This document shows positions 1-11,292 of a DNA stretch of 64,000 nucleotides, in pieces (position 1 is the stretch's first letter; each line of letters begins with the position of its first letter). The translations under genes and the position numbers were made by a program. The notes under the pieces were generated by a model, which worked only from the letters and a program-made list of their open reading frames with translations, ran no database searches and was not told the origin of the DNA. The DNA lies in the NCBI RefSeq assembly GCF_045679555.1, contig NC_092096.1:31639624-31703623 (forward strand). The letters are read 5' to 3'. The DNA is from Salvelinus alpinus (Eukaryota; Chordata; Actinopteri; Salmoniformes; Salmonidae).

Positions 1-446
1 GTGAAGCAAAGAACGTTAAAATCCCTGATGTCTCTCTGGAATGTTACCCTTGCTCGGATTTCATCAACCTTATTGTCAAGAGACTGGACATTGGCGAGTA
101 GTATGCTAGGGAGTGGAGCGCGATGTGCCCGTCTCCGAAGCCTGACCAGGAGACCGCTTCGTTTGCCCCTTTTACGGCGTCGTTGTTTAGGGTCACCGGC
201 TGGGATCAGATCCATTGTATTGGGTGGAAGGCAAAACACAGGATCCGCTTTGGGAGAGTCATATTCCTGGTTGTAACGATGGTGAGTTGACGTTGCTCTT
301 ATATTCAGTAGTTCCTCCCGACTGTATGTAATGAAACCTAAGATTACCTGGGGTACCAATGTAAGGAATAACACATAAAAAAATAAAATACTGCATAGTT
401 TCCTAGGAACGCGAAGCGAGGCGGCCATCTCGGTCGGCGCCGGTAT
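1..446 (-). mobile_element. 5' end of a Rex1-like LINE (duplicate of the copy at 11.3-14.8 kb)
   Basis: This matches 14352-14797 almost base for base with no net length change. It is the 5' end of the Rex1-like LINE annotated at 11293-14797, so the rest of the element lies left of the window. The minus strand encodes the N-terminus of the endonuclease/RT protein, starting with an ATG near position 428 (MAASLRVPRKLC). The flank on the right is also the same in both places, so this is a segmental duplicate and not a separate insertion. Confidence 0.9.
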
Positions 447-827
447 GATATTTTTTCTATGACAACTACTACCCTAACTCATAGAATTGTTCTAAAATAG
501 TAATAACATGGTCCATTCAGCAATTTCATTCTCTATTTTAAGACACCTGGGGCATCAGTGTAAAAATTATGTGGCACATTCATTGGATTAAGACAGATCG
601 ATTGCAATTAGGAGGACTTTTTTCTAATGTCTGAGCCCCACATCTTGTTCCTGATTGACAGATCCGGCAGTCCGTAACCTGCTCATGACAATTAATCATT
701 CTAAATGATCAGATTAATTTTCACCATATGAGGACTTTTAGTGGGCTGAAATGTTTGTAACTTTGATTTAAAATGTTAGGATTTAATATTTTGACTTCCG
801 TGACTTCCGTGGGGTTACTTATGTACG
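447..827. repeat. Locus-specific duplicated flank, copy 1 of 3
   Basis: Non-coding locus background, also found at 14798-15179 and 18187-18572. It begins with gatatt at the LINE junction and ends at the TA where a Tc1-like element starts. No gene or RNA is visible. Its value is as a marker of tandem duplication. Confidence 0.8.
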
Positions 828-2043
828 TACACTGAACAAAAATATAAACGCAACATGTAAAGTGTTGGTCCCATGTTTCATGAGCTGAAATAAAAGATCC
901 CAGAAATGGTCCATAATTATGCACAAATAGCTAATTTCTCTTAAATTTTGTGCACAAATGTATTTACATCCCTGTTAGTGAGCATTTCTCCTTTACCAAG
1001 ATAATCCATCTACCTGACAGGTGTGGCATATCAAGAAGATAACTAAACAGCATGATTAATATACAGGTGCACCTTGTGCTGGGGACAATAAAAGGCCACT
1101 CTAAAATGTGCAGTTTGTCACACAATACAATGCCGCAGATGTATCAAGTTGTGAGGGAGCGTGCAACTGGCATGCTGACTGCAGGAATGTCCACCAGAAT
1201 TGTTGCCAGAGAATTTAATGTTCAACGTCGTTTCAGAGAATTTGGCAGTACGTCCAACCAGCCTCACAACCGCAGACCACGTGTATGGCATTGTGTGGGT
1301 GAGCAGTTTGCTGATGTCAACTTTGGTAATGGAGTGCCCCATGGTGGCAGTGGGGTGATGGTATGGGCAGGCATAAGGTCTGGAATGGCCTGCATACTCG
1401 CTAGACATGTCACGCATTGAGAATGTTTGGGATGCTCTGGATCGACATGTACAACAGCGTGTTCCAGTTCCCGTTTTATCTCCATCTCTACATTTAAAGA
1501 CTAAATCATGGACACTCTTTCTGACACTTGTGGCTGCTTCGTGTGACATATTGTTGTAGTTACCTTTTTTCTCTTTGTGCTGTTGTCTGTGCCTAACAAT
1601 GTTTGTACCATGCTTGTGCTGCTACCATGTTGTGCGGCTGCCATGTGTTGCTACCGTGTTGTTGTCATGTGTTGCTGCCATGCTGTGTTGTCTTAGATCT
1701 CTATGTAGTGTTGTGGTGTCTCTCTTGTCGTGGTGTGTTGTGTCTTATATTTCTCTTTTTAATTCCAGCTCCTGCAGGAGGCCTTTTGCCTCTTGGTAGG
1801 CCATCATTTTAAATAAGAATTTGCTGTTAACTGCATGCCTAGTTAAATAAAGGTTAAATAAAAATATCCAGCAACTTCGCACAGCATTTGAAGAGGATTG
1901 GGACAACATTCCACAGGCCACAATCAACAGCCTGATCAACTCTATGCGAAGGAGATGTCACACTGCATGAGGCAAAGTGTGGTCACACCAGATAATGACG
2001 GGTTTTCTGATCCACGCCCCTACCTACCGTATCTACATTCCTA
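828..2043 (+). mobile_element. Tc1/mariner-like transposon, degenerate, with a LINE inserted in it
   Basis: The left terminal sequence (cactgaacaaaaatataaac) starts at a TA. The plus strand then encodes pieces of a Tc1 transposase. The N-terminal helix-turn-helix region is visible (VRERATGMLTAGMS, then REFNVQ joined directly to RRFREFGSTSN, showing a deletion), then part of the catalytic region (FADVN, VPHGGSGVMVWAGI), then the block before an RSg-1-like insertion. The transposase C-terminus (SLINSMRRRCH) resumes at about 1864-1965. The right inverted repeat is missing. There is an internal deletion of much of the DDE core, so it is inactive. Confidence 0.88.
1474..1863 (+). mobile_element. 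RSg-1-like LINE 3' fragment inserted in Tc1
   Basis: The fragment interrupts the transposase reading frame after the VPVP-coding bases. It has a T/G-rich section with repeated tgctaccatgttgtg motifs, then a gcaggaggccttttgcctc segment and the tail cctagttaaataaaggttaa. That tail is shared with salmonid HpaI-type SINEs. It is 5'-truncated, as expected for target-primed reverse transcription. The same insertion is present in the duplicate Tc1 at 19194-25096. Confidence 0.8.
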
Positions 2044-2121
2044 GTTGTATCTCATGGACTTGACTTTTCAACGACACTGCTCTGAGGTCTTGGAGTACCC
2101 TTGGTCATGCATCTTTTCTGC
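2044..2121 (-). pseudogene. Scrap of a Myb/SANT-like domain exon
   Basis: The minus strand reads EKMHDQGYSKTSEQCR, stop, KVKSMRYN. This is the end of the exon seen more completely at 25273-25502, where the stop position is a tryptophan codon. The Tc1 end on its left and the IgL inter-V background on its right cut it on both sides. It shows that the Tc1/SANT junction was duplicated with the IgL unit. Confidence 0.7.
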
Positions 2122-2995
2122 TACTCTCATGTTTTCAAACATAGTTAAAAGGGCATCTGATCCAACAAGTACTCTGCAATCATTTCTACAACTGAATGAT
2201 CCTGTTATAATGTAGCTCCAATACCAGTGAGAATAATTAGTGATATTAGATAATAAACCTCTAAGATCTGCTCTCAGAACTCACACTGCTAAGCAATTAC
2301 TTTCCACAACATATGTATTTTTGTTTCATTCCCAATATGGTGACAGTGCTGCTCTATTCTGGGACAAGCAGAACCATCCTGCCCTGTCTATGTAAATCTC
2401 AGTTTTACTCACACAGCTACCAGTCTAGCAGTTGACCAGTTTCACTGAGTGAAATACCCTGGACTGGGCCAGATGTGAGGGAGTGGACTGGTTTAACATC
2501 TATGGTGGATTCACCATGTAATTAATGACAGATAAAACAGATATTATACTTTATGATAATAGTGTGTAGTGTATGTCTCTACATAAATGTGTCTCATGTT
2601 TGAGCCCAGCATCATGTGTCATTCACAGATCTAACAGCTCATGAAAAGGGTTAATACATGCTAGATGATCACATCAATAACTGGTTGTGAAGTGCATGTA
2701 GGGATTTGGTTTGGGGGGAGCTGATGCTGATTTAACAGCACTTCTTTTTACTTCTGTAGAACTTACTCTACATCTGGACTGGTACTGTCTTCCAAAACTA
2801 CAAATAGCTTGTATATACACTTTCAGTTCATTACCAATATAACAAGTTACAACCATGATGATGATAATGATGATGATAATGATGATGATGACGACGTTGG
2901 AGAACGTGTGATTTGTATGATACTTTCTAACTGTTTTCCTCCTCTACTGATCAGTCTTCCATGTCACTGTCTTTCCCCTCAGCACTTGCAGACAT
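2122..2995. repeat. IgL inter-segment background, V lost
   Basis: This is the conserved stretch that in other units lies downstream of a minus-strand V. It contains the block gtgacagtgctgctctattc (about 2340) and a GAT/GAC microsatellite (about 2853-2895). It ends at cctcagcacttgcag, just where other units continue into the V signal sequence. A LINE begins there, so the V of this unit is gone. No gene is visible. Confidence 0.75.
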
Positions 2996-5007
2996 GATGT
3001 ATGACGGTGCCGGAGGGGAGAGCTGCCATCGTATCGGCTCTTAACTAACCATGGTATTTTGTTATTTCTTTCGCGTTGTTCATGACTTGTTTTGTACTTA
3101 ATGTTGCTGCTACCGTCTCTTATGATCGAAAAGAGCTTCTGGGCATCAGAACTGCGATTACTCACCTCAAACTGGACGAAGAGTTCTTCTTCAATGAGTC
3201 GGACGGGAGGGATATACTACAGGCACCCGACCAGGCCCAGATCCCCGTGATTCGCTGGAGAAGGAAACTGAGATTGAGGCAAAAGATCAGGGTGCCTTGT
3301 GAGGATCAGGTGACGAGTGGCTAATCTGCCCTTGCCCTCCGTTCTGCTAGCTAACGTTCAATCACTGGAAAATTAATGGTACAAACTGAAAGCACGTATA
3401 TCCTACCAAATGGACATGTTTCACCGAATCGTGGCAGAACGACGACATTAAGAACATACAGCTGGCGGGTTGTACACTCCAACGGCAGGACAGAACAGCA
3501 GCTTCTGGTAAGACACAGGGCGGGGGCCTATGCATATATGTAAACAACAGCCGGTGCACAATATCGAAGGAAGTCTCGAGGTTTTGCATCTCATGATAAG
3601 CTGTAGACCTAGAGAGTTTATCTGTATATATTTTTTAGTGCCAGACCGATGCTGGCACTAAAACCACACTCAATGAGCTGTATACCGCCATAATCAAACA
3701 GGAAAACGCTCATCCAGAGGCGGCGCTCCTAGTGGCCGGGGACTTTAATGCAGGGATATTTATTTCAGGGAAATGCAGGGAAACATTTCTATCAGCAAGT
3801 TAAATGTGCAACCAGAGGGAAAAACATTCTAGACCACCTTTACTCCACACACAGAGACGTGTACAAAGCTCTCCCTCGCCCTCCATTTGGCAAATCTGAC
3901 CATAATTCCATCCTCCTTATTCCTGCTTACAAGCAAAAATTAAATCAGGAGGCACCGGTTACTCGGTCCATAAAAAAGTGGTCAGATAAAGCAGATGCTA
4001 AGCTACAGGACTGTTTTGCAAGCACAGACTGAAATATGTTCCGGGATTCTTCCGATGGCATTGAGGAGTACACCACATAAGTCACTGGCTTCATCAATAA
4101 GTGCATTGAGGAAATCGTCCCCACTGTGACTGTACGTACATACCCCAACCAGAAGCCATGCATTACAGGCAACATTCGCACTGAGCTAAAGGGGAGAGCT
4201 GCCGCTTTCAAGGAGCAGGACTCTAACCCGGAAGCTTATAAGAAATCCCTCTATGCCCTCCGTGGAACCACCAAACAGCCAAAGCGTCAATACAGGACTA
4301 AGATCGAATCGTACTACACCGGCTCTGACGTTCGTCGGATGTGGCAGGGCTTGCAAACCATTACAGACTACAGAGGGAAGCACAGCCGAGAGCTGCCCAG
4401 TGACACGAGCCTACCAGATGAGCTAAATAACTTCTATGCTCGCTTTGAGGCAAATAACACTGAAACATGCATGAGAGCACCAGCTGTTCTGGAAGACTGA
4501 TCACGCTCTCCGCAGCCGATGTGAGTAAGACCTTTAAACAAGTCAACATTCACAAGGCCGCAGGGCCAGATGGATTACCAGGACGTGTACTGCGAGCATG
4601 CGCTGACCAACTGGCAAGTGTCTTCACTGACATTTTCAACCTCTCCCTGTCCTAGTCTGTAATACCAACATATTTTAAGCAGACCACCATAGTGCCTGTG
4701 CCCAAGAACACTAAGGTAACCTGCCTAAATGAATACCGACCCATAGCACTTACGTCTGTAGCCAAGGCTGGTCATGGCTCACATCAACACCATTATCCCA
4801 GAAACCCTAGACCCACTCTAATTTGCACACAGCTCTAACAGATCCACAGATTATGTAGTCTCTATAGCACTCCACACTGCCCTTTCCCACCAGGACAAAG
4901 GGAACACCTATGTGAGAATGCTATTCATTGACTACAGCTCATCCTTCAACACCATAGTGCCCTCAAAGCTCATCAATAAGCTCAGGACCCTGGGACTAAA
5001 CACATAG
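2996..5007 (+). pseudogene. Rex1-like LINE, decayed and 3'-truncated
   Basis: Broken plus-strand frames match the protein of the LINE at 11293-14797. Endonuclease pieces are GGGLCIYVNNSR, then EAALLVAGDFNA, then RPPFGKSDHNSILLIPAYKQ. A linker with RMWQGLQTITDYRG follows, then the RT start ([19 protein letters not shown]) and the [11 protein letters not shown] motif near 4925-4960. Many stops and frameshifts are present. The element ends abruptly near 5007, before the catalytic FADD box, where a MITE fragment begins. It is a distinct and older sublineage than the 11.3 kb copy. Confidence 0.85.
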
Positions 5008-5355
5008 ATTTGGATAGAAAACACTCTAAAGTTTCTAAAACTGTTTGAATGATGTCTGTGAGTATAACAGAACTCATATGGCAGGCAAAAACCTGAGAAA
5101 AAATCCAACCAGGAAGTGGGAAATCTGAGGTTTGTAGGTTTTCAACTCATCGCCTATCAAATACACAGTGGGACATGGGTCATTTTGCACTTCCTAAGGC
5201 TTCCACTAGATGTCAACAGTCTTTAGAACCTTGTCTGATGCTTCTACTGTGAAGTGGGGCCGAATGAGAGGGGATTGAGTAAGGTCTACCATGACCTGAA
5301 CATGCGCTGACCATGCGCGTTCATGTGAGAGCGAGCTCTGCTCTATCGCATTCGC
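5008..5355. repeat. Fragment of a non-autonomous DNA transposon (MITE)
   Basis: The segment with gatagaaaacactctaaagt and gtctgtgagtataacagaac is shared with 52235-52330 and, reversed, with the last 130 bases of the window. No coding content is visible. It cuts the LINE on the left and the LTR element on the right, so at least one deletion occurred here. Confidence 0.65.
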
Positions 5356-5580
5356 CCTCTGATTGGGAACCATATCAGGCCACCATAGAATTACAAATCA
5401 CCTAGACCTACAAAAACCCTAGACATACAAAACCCCCTAGACAATACAAAAATGAATGTACCCACCCTAGTCACACCCTGACCTAACCAAAATATAAAGA
5501 AAACAGAGATATCTCAGGTCAGGGCGTGGCAGTACCCCCCCCCCTCCCAAAGGTGCGGACTCCCGGCCGCAAACCTGAAC

Positions 5581-6884
5581 CTATAGGGGAGGGTCCGGGT
5601 GGGCATCTACCCTCGGTGGCGGCTCTGGTTCTGGACGCAGCCCCTCCTCTTTACGCTGATCCCTCTGCCTTTGTAGAACCGGACCGTGGATCATCGCCGG
5701 AGGCTCTTGACTGCGGATCGTCGCCGGACACCCCGGACTGGGGACCGTCGCTGGAGACCCCGGACTGGGGACCGTCTCTGGAGACCCCGGACTGGGGACC
5801 GTCGCTGGAGGCGCCAGACTGGAGATTGTCGCTGGAGGCTCCGGACTGGGGATCGTCGCTGGAGGCTCCGGACTGGAGATTGTCGCTGGAGGCTCCGGAC
5901 TGGAGATCGCCGCTGGAGGCTCCGGACTGGGGATCGTTGCTGGAGGCTCCAGACTGGAGATCGTTGTTGGAGGTTCCGGACTGTGGCCCGTCATTGGAGG
6001 TTCCGGACTGTGGCCCGTCGTTGGAGGTTCCGGACTGTGGCCCGCTGTTGGAGGTTCCGGACTGTGAAACGTCGCCGGAAGCTCTGGACTGGGAACTGTC
6101 GCCGGAAACTCTGGACTGGGTACTGTCGCCGGAAGCTCTGGACTGGGTACTGTTGCCGGAAGCTCTGGACTGGGGACTGTCGCCGGAAGCTCTGGACTGG
6201 GGACTGTCGCCGGAAGCTCTGGACTGGGTACTGTCGCCGGAAGCTCTGGACTGTGGAAGTGCACTGGAAGCCTGATGCCTGGTGCTGGAACTGGTGGTAC
6301 CGGGCTGAGGACACGCACCTCAGGGCGAGTGCGGAGAGGACGCACAGGCCGTACTGGACTGTGGAAGCGCACTGGAGGCCTGATGCGTGGTGCCGGCACT
6401 GGTGGTACCGGGCTGGGGACACGCACCTCAGGGTGAGTGCGGAGAGGAGGCACAGGACGTACTGGACTGTGGAAGCGCACTGGAGGCCTGATGCGTGGTG
6501 CCGGAACTGGAGGTACCGGGCTGGGGACACGCACCTCAGGGCGAGTGCGGAGAGGAGGCACAGGTTGTACTGGACTGTGGAGGCCCACTGGAGATCTGGA
6601 GCGTAAAGCTGACACACTGCGCCTGGCTGGATGCTCACTTAAGCCCGGCAAGTGCGAAGAGCTGTAATAGATCGCACCGGGCTATGAATGCGAACTGGAG
6701 ACACCGTGCGCATCACTGCGTAACACGGTGTCTGACCAGTCACACGCTCCCCAGCACGCCCGCTCTGCAGCGCTCTCAATGCTAGCACCTCTCTCCGGAA
6801 TCTTGCGTCGAACTCCTCATCCGACTCCCTGACTGGCTCTGGTTCGCTCCTTGGCTCCGCCGACTGCTCCATGTGCCTCCCCAA
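5581..6884 (-). pseudogene. Proline-rich repeat ORF2 of copy A, frame-broken
   Basis: The first part (6884-6639) has an acidic segment (PEPVRESDEEFDARF), then GQTPCYAVMRTVSPVRIHSP, which copy B also has. After a frame break, a 356-codon frame (6651-5581) continues with SPVPPVPAPRIRPPVRFHSP-type repeats. Tandem nine-residue units such as SPELPATVP and HSPEPPTTG follow (27-nt periodicity). The C-terminus (RPEPEPPPRVDAHPDPPL) is shared with copies B and C and lies just before the purine tract. The break makes this copy defective. Confidence 0.6.
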
Positions 6885-6890
6885 TTTTTT

Positions 6891-7139
6891 TTATTGGGGC
6901 TGCCTCTCGTGCTTGCCTCGTTTGTATTTCTCCTCGTAATATCGCCGTTCCACTTTCGCTGCCTCTATTTCCTCCTTCGGAAGGCGATACTCCCCCGCCT
7001 GCGTCCAGGGTCCTGCTCCATCCAGAATCTCTTCCCATGTCCATTCCTCCTGAACACGCTGCTTGGTCCTTTTGTGGTGGGTTCTTCTGTCACGGCCGTC
7101 GTAAGGAAGAGACCAAGGCACAGCGTGGTATGTGTACAT
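6891..7139 (-). CDS. ORF1 of pol-less LTR element, copy A (82 aa)
   Basis: The frame starts inside the LTR and crosses its end at 7088 into the internal region. It contains EEWTWEEILDGAGPWTQAGE and then a charged KEEIEAAKVERRYYEEKYKR stretch, probably helical. The same pattern occurs in copies B and C. I do not recognise the family and assign no function. A Gag-like role is only a guess from its position right after the LTR. The frame stops at TAA in an A-run (6884-6893). The same frame then stays open through 6639, so this stop may be a lesion. Confidence 0.55.
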   Translation of the reverse strand: MYTYHAVPWSLPYDGRDRRTHHKRTKQRVQEEWTWEEILDGAGPWTQAGEYRLPKEEIEAAKVERRYYEEKYKRGKHERQPQ

Positions 7140-7495
7140 TCTTCTTTATTTAAGAATGAACACTGAACAAACGAACAAAATAACAAAACGAACCGTGAAG
7201 CTAATATGAGTAGTGCAGACAGGCAACTAAACATAGAACAAGAACAAGAACCCACAAACACCAAAGGGAAAATGGCTACTTAAATATGATCCCCAATCAG
7301 AGACAACGATAAACAGCTGCCTCTGATTGGGAACCATATCAGGCAACCATAGAATTACAAATCACCTAGACCTACAAAAACCCTAGACATACAAAAAACC
7401 CTAGACAATACAAAAACTAACGTACCCACCCTAGTCACACCCTGACCTAACCAAAATATAAAGAAAACAGAGATATCTCAGGTCAGGGCGTGACA
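7088..7495 (-). repeat. LTR of copy A with conserved hairpin
   Basis: The 408-bp LTR starts TGTCACG and ends GTGACA. A hairpin has arms 7284-7302 and 7321-7339 (17 of 19 positions pair). The same hairpin is present in the other LTRs of this family. ORF1 begins inside this LTR on the minus strand at 7139. Confidence 0.75.
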
Positions 7496-8372
7496 CAGTC
7501 CCTATTGTATTATTCTAGTACTTCAGAACTATCAGTCCCTATTGTATTATTCTAGTTCTTCAGAACTATCAGTCCCTATTGTATTATTATCACGTTTAAA
7601 GGTAAGCGTAATAACAGAGCTGTGAGTTGGGAAGCAGGTGCAGGTGAAATGTTTAATAAACAAAACCAGTAACAGGACATTTACATAAGGCTACACGCCG
7701 GAACAAAAGAACAATACCAACTGGTGAGAAAACATAAGGGAGTGACATATAAAGGGGAGGAAATGATGAAGGTAATGATGTCCAGGTGTGAATCATAATA
7801 ATTAACAGGTCCGCGTAATGATGAGTGCCAGGTGTGTGTAATGTTGAATCCTAGGACCGGTGGTTAGTATTCAGGAGACGTCGTATGCCGGAGGGGAGGA
7901 ACAGGAGAAGATGTGACAGTAAGACCCAGATGCAGACAGTGTCGAAGTAACAAAAGTTTATTATTTCGAACAGGGACAGGCAAAAGGACAGGGCAAGGGC
8001 AGGCAGAGGTCAGTAATCCAGATAGGTGGCGCAAAGGTATTGGATGGCAGGCAGTAAAGGTAAAAACCGAGAAATCTAGAAAACAGGAACTTTAGCAAAG
8101 ACAGGAGCAAGGGGAACAATTCTGGTGGGCTTGACGAACAAAACGTACTGGCAACAGCCAAACATAAAACACCGGGATAAATACGCTGGGGATAATGGGG
8201 AAGATGGGCGACACCTGGAGAGGGGTGGAGACAATCACAAAGACAGGTGAAACAGATCAGGGTATGACAATTATACTAGTACTTCAGTACTATCGGTCCC
8301 TGTTGTATTATATGAGTACTTCAGTATTATCAGTCCCTATTGTATTATACTAGTATTTCAGTACTATTAGGG
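7496..8372. repeat. 37-bp minisatellite, interrupted by an LTR-like insertion
   Basis: Short arrays at 7496-7587 and 8270-8372 contain the core tacttcagtactatcagtcc plus a ctattgtattatacta segment. The same repeat recurs at 27.4, 28.15, 30.7, 33.4, 43.8, 47.7 and 49.8 kb. There are no unique spacers between copies. Confidence 0.85.
7588..8269 (-). mobile_element. LTR-like insertion with ATTAT target duplication
   Basis: ATTAT lies on both sides (7583-7587 and 8270-8274). On the minus strand it begins TGTCATACCCTGATCTG and ends ACGTGATA. The first half (8269-7919) resembles the solo LTR at 50350-50687. The second half (7918-7588) has its own TGTCACAT...CGTGATA ends and a different sequence. 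It is therefore a composite of two LTR-like parts with no coding region. Confidence 0.6.
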
Positions 8373-8438
8373 TGGTACAGAGAGCGCTCTGTGAGTGAAG
8401 GTGCTCACTCTTATGTTAAGGACTTCACCATAATTAAT

Positions 8439-8483
8439 CCTTGTGGTAGACTTTTGGAAGTGGCACAAAACTGGTGCTGAAAA
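8439..8483 (+). pseudogene. IgL J segment pseudogene (J1)
   Basis: It aligns with the intact J2 at 50000: after a TAG in place of the tryptophan codon, the frame reads TFGSGTKLVLK. The heptamer is degenerate (ccttgtg instead of cactgtg), the nonamer is not recognisable, and the splice donor GT found in J2 is changed (aacaag instead of agtaag). Several independent lesions make it non-functional. Its downstream intron homology continues past a LINE tail but no C exon follows. Confidence 0.85.
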
Positions 8484-8518
8484 ACAAGTCTGTTTTTGTA
8501 TTCTCTCACAAAAAAAAT

Positions 8519-8822
8519 GTATCAGAATATCTGACATGTACATTAATTCTACAAAGTGTGGGAACCTTTATTTAAATTACCTAGAACCTGATTTATCAGC
8601 TATTGTGCTGCAAGGATTTACTTAGAATGGTGGTTGTTTAGAGGATTACACTGTACGTGTCATGTGTTGGACCTAATTTGTTTATTTAAACTGAGCTTTT
8701 GTGTTTAACTTCTGTCCCTTTTTTTGTTTCTTTGTTATTCCTATTTTTTCTTTGTTACTGTATCTCTTAATATGGGAGAAAATTGTGAAATTCCAATAAA
8801 AATACAATTACAAAAAAAAGAA
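8519..8822 (+). mobile_element. 5'-truncated L1-like LINE tail
   Basis: About 300 bp with a polyadenylation-like ccaataaaaatacaa and an A-rich end interrupt sequence that is continuous downstream of J2 (compare 50060-50100). The look is of a truncated L1-type 3' UTR or a short retrocopy. No reading frame is recognisable. Confidence 0.5.
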
Positions 8823-9919
8823 GTAATATATTGAACAACATCATGAGATGTTATCAACTTCTCCAGAATAAAGACTTTCAGGCTCTATCTTTTTAGACTT
8901 TTCTGTGGACACATTGGTAGAGGGCAGAGTCAACAAAGTGAGAGAATTGTTCACATACCACCAACTTTGTGTAGCAATAATAAAAAATAAACCTCTAAGA
9001 TCTGCTCACAGAACTCACACTGCTAAACAGTTACTTTCCATAACATATGTGTTTATCATGTTTAATTCCTAATATGACTTTATTAAATTAGATGTTTTTG
9101 CTATGGTTTATAGCAATGTGTATTCTACACTGCATTATATTTCCCCAGGTCTTTTCTACCTCCAAACCCTGAGGACAGGGTGAACATCTGGTGACAGTGC
9201 TGCTCTATTCTGGGACAAGCAGAACCACCCAGCCCTGTCTATGTAAATCTCAGTTTTACTCCCACAGCGACCAGTCTAGCAGTTGAACAGTTTTATTGCC
9301 TGAAATACCCTGGACTGGGCCAGAAGTGAGGGGGTCGACTGGTTTTAACCTCTATGGTGGATTCAGGGAGGGAGACATTACAGATTTGCCACCATGTAAT
9401 TAATGATAGATAACATGGATATTATACTTTATGATAATAGTGTATGTCTCTACATAAATGTGTCATGTTTGAGCCCAGCATCATGTCTCATTCACAGATC
9501 TAACAGCTCATGAAAAGGGTTATTAATACATGCTAGATGATCACATCAATAACTGGCGGTGAAGTGCATGTAGGGATTTGGTTTGGGGGGCTGATACTTT
9601 TCTTTTTACTTCTGTAGATCTCACTCTGCATCTGGACTGGTATTGTCGTCCAAAACTACATACACTTATACACTTTCAGTTCATGACCAATATAACAAGT
9701 TACAGCGATGATGATGATAATAATGACGATGATGATGACGATGAGGAGGGGCGATGATGACAACGTTGGAGAACGTGTGATTTGTATGATACTTTCTAAC
9801 CATTTTCAAAGTTGACCTCCTCTACTGATCAGTGTTCCATGTCACTGTCTCTTCCCCCTCAGCACCTGCAGTAGGTCCCAGCTGTAGCAGTACAGTCACT
9901 GTGCAGTCTGACTGAGGGA
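8823..9919. repeat. J-C intron remnant fused to inter-V background; C exon absent
   Basis: 8823-8985 matches the start of the J2-C2 intron (tgagatgttatcaacttctcc). At about 8985 it jumps straight into the inter-V background (aataaacctctaagatctgc). The C exon and its 3' UTR are therefore deleted in this unit. The conserved block at about 9190 and the GAT microsatellite at 9708-9760 are present. Confidence 0.75.
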
Positions 9920-9970
9920 GGTTTTTGTACGGCTCTGTATCACTGTGTGAATACATATTTACTATGTATT
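9920..9970 (-). other. Orphan V recombination signal (12-RSS) without a V exon
   Basis: Read on the plus strand: ggtttttgt (9920-9928), a 12-bp spacer, cactgtg (9941-9947), then about 20 bp resembling the last codons of V3. The sequence then joins bases that normally lie upstream of a V leader (tcatgaaggacag). A deletion has removed the V exon and its leader but left the signal perfect. Confidence 0.85.
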
Positions 9971-11292
9971 CATGAAGGACAGTTCTGTCATGAAGTGTTA
10001 AACTCACAAGGCTATAAACACTACCAGAGCACTGAAGCATGTGCTGGCTATGCAAAGTGTTCTATATGGAAATAGTCCAACTTGTAAATAGTCTTCTTGG
10101 ACAGTGAGACTGATGTGATGTAGAAACATGATAGCTTAGTAATCACATAATTATTTTATGTTTTAAGTGCTGAATGGGGACTAATACATGATTATTATTA
10201 TAGACATCGACAAATGGAGCATATTGTTATTACTGTCATTCGACCAGATAAAGCAGATACTATGTCTCCCTCCAGTGGTCAGGCTCAGTAACTGCAGGCT
10301 GTATGTGGACTGATGCTGCTGACTGACTCTGATCCAAAGGGGAGATCTCCAGAGCTCTGACGTCTCCAGTCTCCTGCTTCACCTGCTGCTCTCTGGAACT
10401 ACCACAGTGGTGTGATGGAGTATGTCTGGGTAATGTTCAGGGGCTTTATTGTATGTGTTTGAATCATGTTGATTGGATTCTAGCTATTCAAAACACAGGA
10501 CATCTTTAGGGGTTTGGATCATTGCACATCATCTCTATTCAGATTGGTTGAACGTTTTCCTTGAGTTACTCAAAAGAGTCAACATGTAGTTAATAGTCAG
10601 GAGAAACATTTAGTGATGAGTTATAATCTAAGGTCTTCTAGACATAGCTCTAGTTTGACTCTATTGTTGTTCAGCTCTACTACACACTGTGTCATTGTCA
10701 AATATATCCACACGAGTTACTTTATTCATGATTCCTGTGATCACTGTCTAATGAAGGCAGCACATTTCATAGACATTTTGATTAAAAGGGCACCGAACCT
10801 AAGATCTGCTCTCAGAACTCACACTGCTAAACAGTACATTTCCATAACTTATTTATTTCAAATGTTTATTTACTAATATGATTTTATTCAATTGTTTCTG
10901 CTATGGTTTTTAACCATGTGTGGTCTACACTGTAGCTTCCCTGGGTTTTCTCTACCTTCAACCCCCTGAGGACAGGCTGAACATCTGGTGACAGTGCTGC
11001 TCTATTCTGGGACAAGCAGAACCACAGCAAATCTCAGTTTCACTCCCACAACTCCAACTGATAACACAGCCATAAAGTAAAGTTCCACAGCCACAAAGTC
11101 AAAATTGCCTCGACAAATTAGCTTTTTGTTCTTAAATTTAAGGTTGGGTTAGGTGGGGTTTAGTCAGAATTATGACTTTGTTGCTGTGTTAAGTAGTGAC
11201 GACCCAGTTTCACTCCCTGAAATACCCTAGACTGGGACAAATGTGGAGAGAAGGGTTGGGCTGGTTTGAACTTCTATGGTTGATTGGCTTCT
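9971..11292. repeat. V upstream region and IgL background up to the LINE insertion
   Basis: It carries a V-promoter-like octamer variant atgcaaag at 10050-10057 and a further copy of the gtgacagtgctgctctattc block near 10988. It is homologous to 16853-18186, with the same order of landmarks. No reading frame in it is supported. Confidence 0.7.

Larger units (their letters stand above)
5356..7495 (-). mobile_element. Pol-less LTR element, copy A (minus strand)
   Basis: On the minus strand a full LTR (7088-7495, ends TGTCACG...GTGACA) is followed by an internal region with two coding blocks, a C-run in the plus strand (purine tract of the element) at about 5534-5544, and a truncated second LTR (5356-5531). 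No reverse transcriptase, integrase or protease motif is present. The layout matches the elements at 44012-47541 and 57985-60978. The left flank is a MITE scrap rather than minisatellite, so no target duplication can be tested. Confidence 0.8.

Noticed and set aside
5526..6606. Long plus-strand open frames with repeats of PDWG/RTGDR type
   Set aside because: They are the antisense of the minus-strand proline-rich ORF of LTR element copy A; the repeat period of 27 keeps several frames open.
6851..7264. Overlapping frames around the copy A LTR, including one rich in cysteine and serine
   Set aside because: Only the frame with the WTWEEILDG motif is shared with the other copies; the rest are shadows.
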